Made by a program: the position numbers and the translations under genes. A stretch of DNA of 15,401 nucleotides from an uncultured Cellvibrio sp. GTDB lineage: Bacteria > Pseudomonadota > Gammaproteobacteria > Pseudomonadales > Cellvibrionaceae. Positions 15,072 through 15,401 of this stretch are shown here, piece after piece. Position 1 is the stretch's first letter. Each line of letters starts with the position of its first letter. The stretch is taken from assembly GCA_946886255.1 (NCBI GenBank), contig CAMPIG010000064.1, forward strand, positions 1 to 15,401, in the 5' to 3' direction. The notes under the pieces are model-generated. The model ran no database searches and was not told the origin of the DNA. It saw only the letters and a list, made by a program, of their open reading frames with translations.

Positions 15072-15401
15072 CTAGTCCCCCAGGGGCAAACGATCCTTAC
15101 CGTGTTTGTGTATATCCAGGTTGTGCTTCAAACGCCGCAGTTTTTCGCGGCTCTTACGTTTGTTTTTAATGGCCAGCTCCGTCGCCAGTACATCGATCGC
15201 CGCCATCATGACGTAGCGCGATGCGCTGGGTTTGAAGATGTAATCTGTCTCTATCGGCTCTATGGGTATCACCAGATCCACCGATTTACCCAGCGGAGAA
15301 TCTACCGGGGTTATCGCGATGGTCTGTGCGCTGTAAGCGCGGGCAATCTCTGCTGCCTCATTAACATCCGGGCTGTAACCGCCCAGTGACAAACAAATCA
15401 C
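15072..15401 (-). CDS. RpiR/MurR-type transcriptional regulator, C-terminal part (cut by window end)
   Basis: Only the last 110 codons are in the window; the N-terminal helix-turn-helix lies beyond the right edge. What remains is the second half of a SIS (sugar isomerase) domain: VICLSLGGYSPDVNEAAEIA, then QTIAITPVDSPLGKSVDLVIPI, both standard for this family. A basic C-terminal helix follows (about REKLRRLKHNLDIHKHGKDR), also common in RpiR/MurR regulators. RpiR proteins usually sense sugar phosphates or related metabolites. Placed directly before the deacylase gene on the same strand, it is the likely regulator of this operon (inference). The apparent first Met is really a GTG valine codon in mid-protein. 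Confidence 0.85.
   Translation of the reverse strand: MICLSLGGYSPDVNEAAEIARAYSAQTIAITPVDSPLGKSVDLVIPIEPIETDYIFKPSASRYVMMAAIDVLATELAIKNKRKSREKLRRLKHNLDIHKHGKDRLPLGD

Noticed and set aside
1..15401. A mobile element, defence system or prophage
   Set aside because: No transposase, integrase, tRNA-based attachment site, long terminal repeat or defence-type domain was seen; all genes fit ordinary chromosomal functions.

Overview
The window reads as a chromosomal segment of a polysaccharide-degrading gammaproteobacterium, most likely Cellvibrio or a close relative (Cellvibrionaceae). The reasons are a CBM2 module joined by a long poly-serine linker to a secreted enzyme, a CE2-type carbohydrate esterase, an F7/Pseudomonas Che2-like cheR-cheD-cheB order, and a ydbH-ynbE-ydbL outer-membrane set. 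This placement is inferred from protein style and gene content, not from a marker gene. I see no tRNA, rRNA, insertion sequence, CRISPR array or prophage.

Layout, left to right. (1) 24-3695, plus strand: the distal part of a chemotaxis operon, cheR-cheD-cheB, followed two bases later by a REC-EAL response regulator that looks like an intact c-di-GMP phosphodiesterase. cheR and cheB set receptor methylation and cheD deamidates receptors; the last gene would connect the same array to c-di-GMP. The cheR-cheD junction holds a hairpin that buries the cheD ribosome binding site and a 25-codon reading frame that runs through that hairpin. (2) 3798-6991, plus strand: ydbH-ynbE-ydbL, which in E. coli forms an AsmA-like inner-to-outer membrane bridge with its lipoprotein partner and a periplasmic modulator. 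(3) 6992-7308: the only gap over 300 bases. It contains a minus-strand promoter-like pair and a strong minus-strand intrinsic terminator about 120 bases apart, the signature of an unannotated small RNA. (4) 7309-9636, plus strand: a secreted modular protein made of signal peptide, CBM2, serine linker, a gluzincin-like metallopeptidase domain (HEFAH plus a downstream Glu) and a repeat-like tail, closed by a textbook terminator. (5) 9806-10303, plus strand: a hotdog acyl-CoA thioesterase. (6) 10469-11527, plus strand: a CE2-like SGNH esterase predicted to be an outer-membrane lipoprotein.

(7) 11578-15401, minus strand: an RpiR/MurR-type regulator (partial, cut by the window end), an N-acyl-D-amino-acid deacylase, a RidA-family protein overlapping it by four bases, and a sodium/solute symporter. 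Together these look like a module for import and deacylation of N-acyl-D-amino acids, with RidA protecting against reactive imine/enamine products. A perfect 13-bp hairpin of the REP-like type separates it from the convergent CE2 gene.

Most genes belong to known families. The items most worth a second look are the modular CBM2-metallopeptidase, the candidate small RNA at 7045-7166, the cheD leader arrangement, and the REC-EAL protein wired into the chemotaxis operon.
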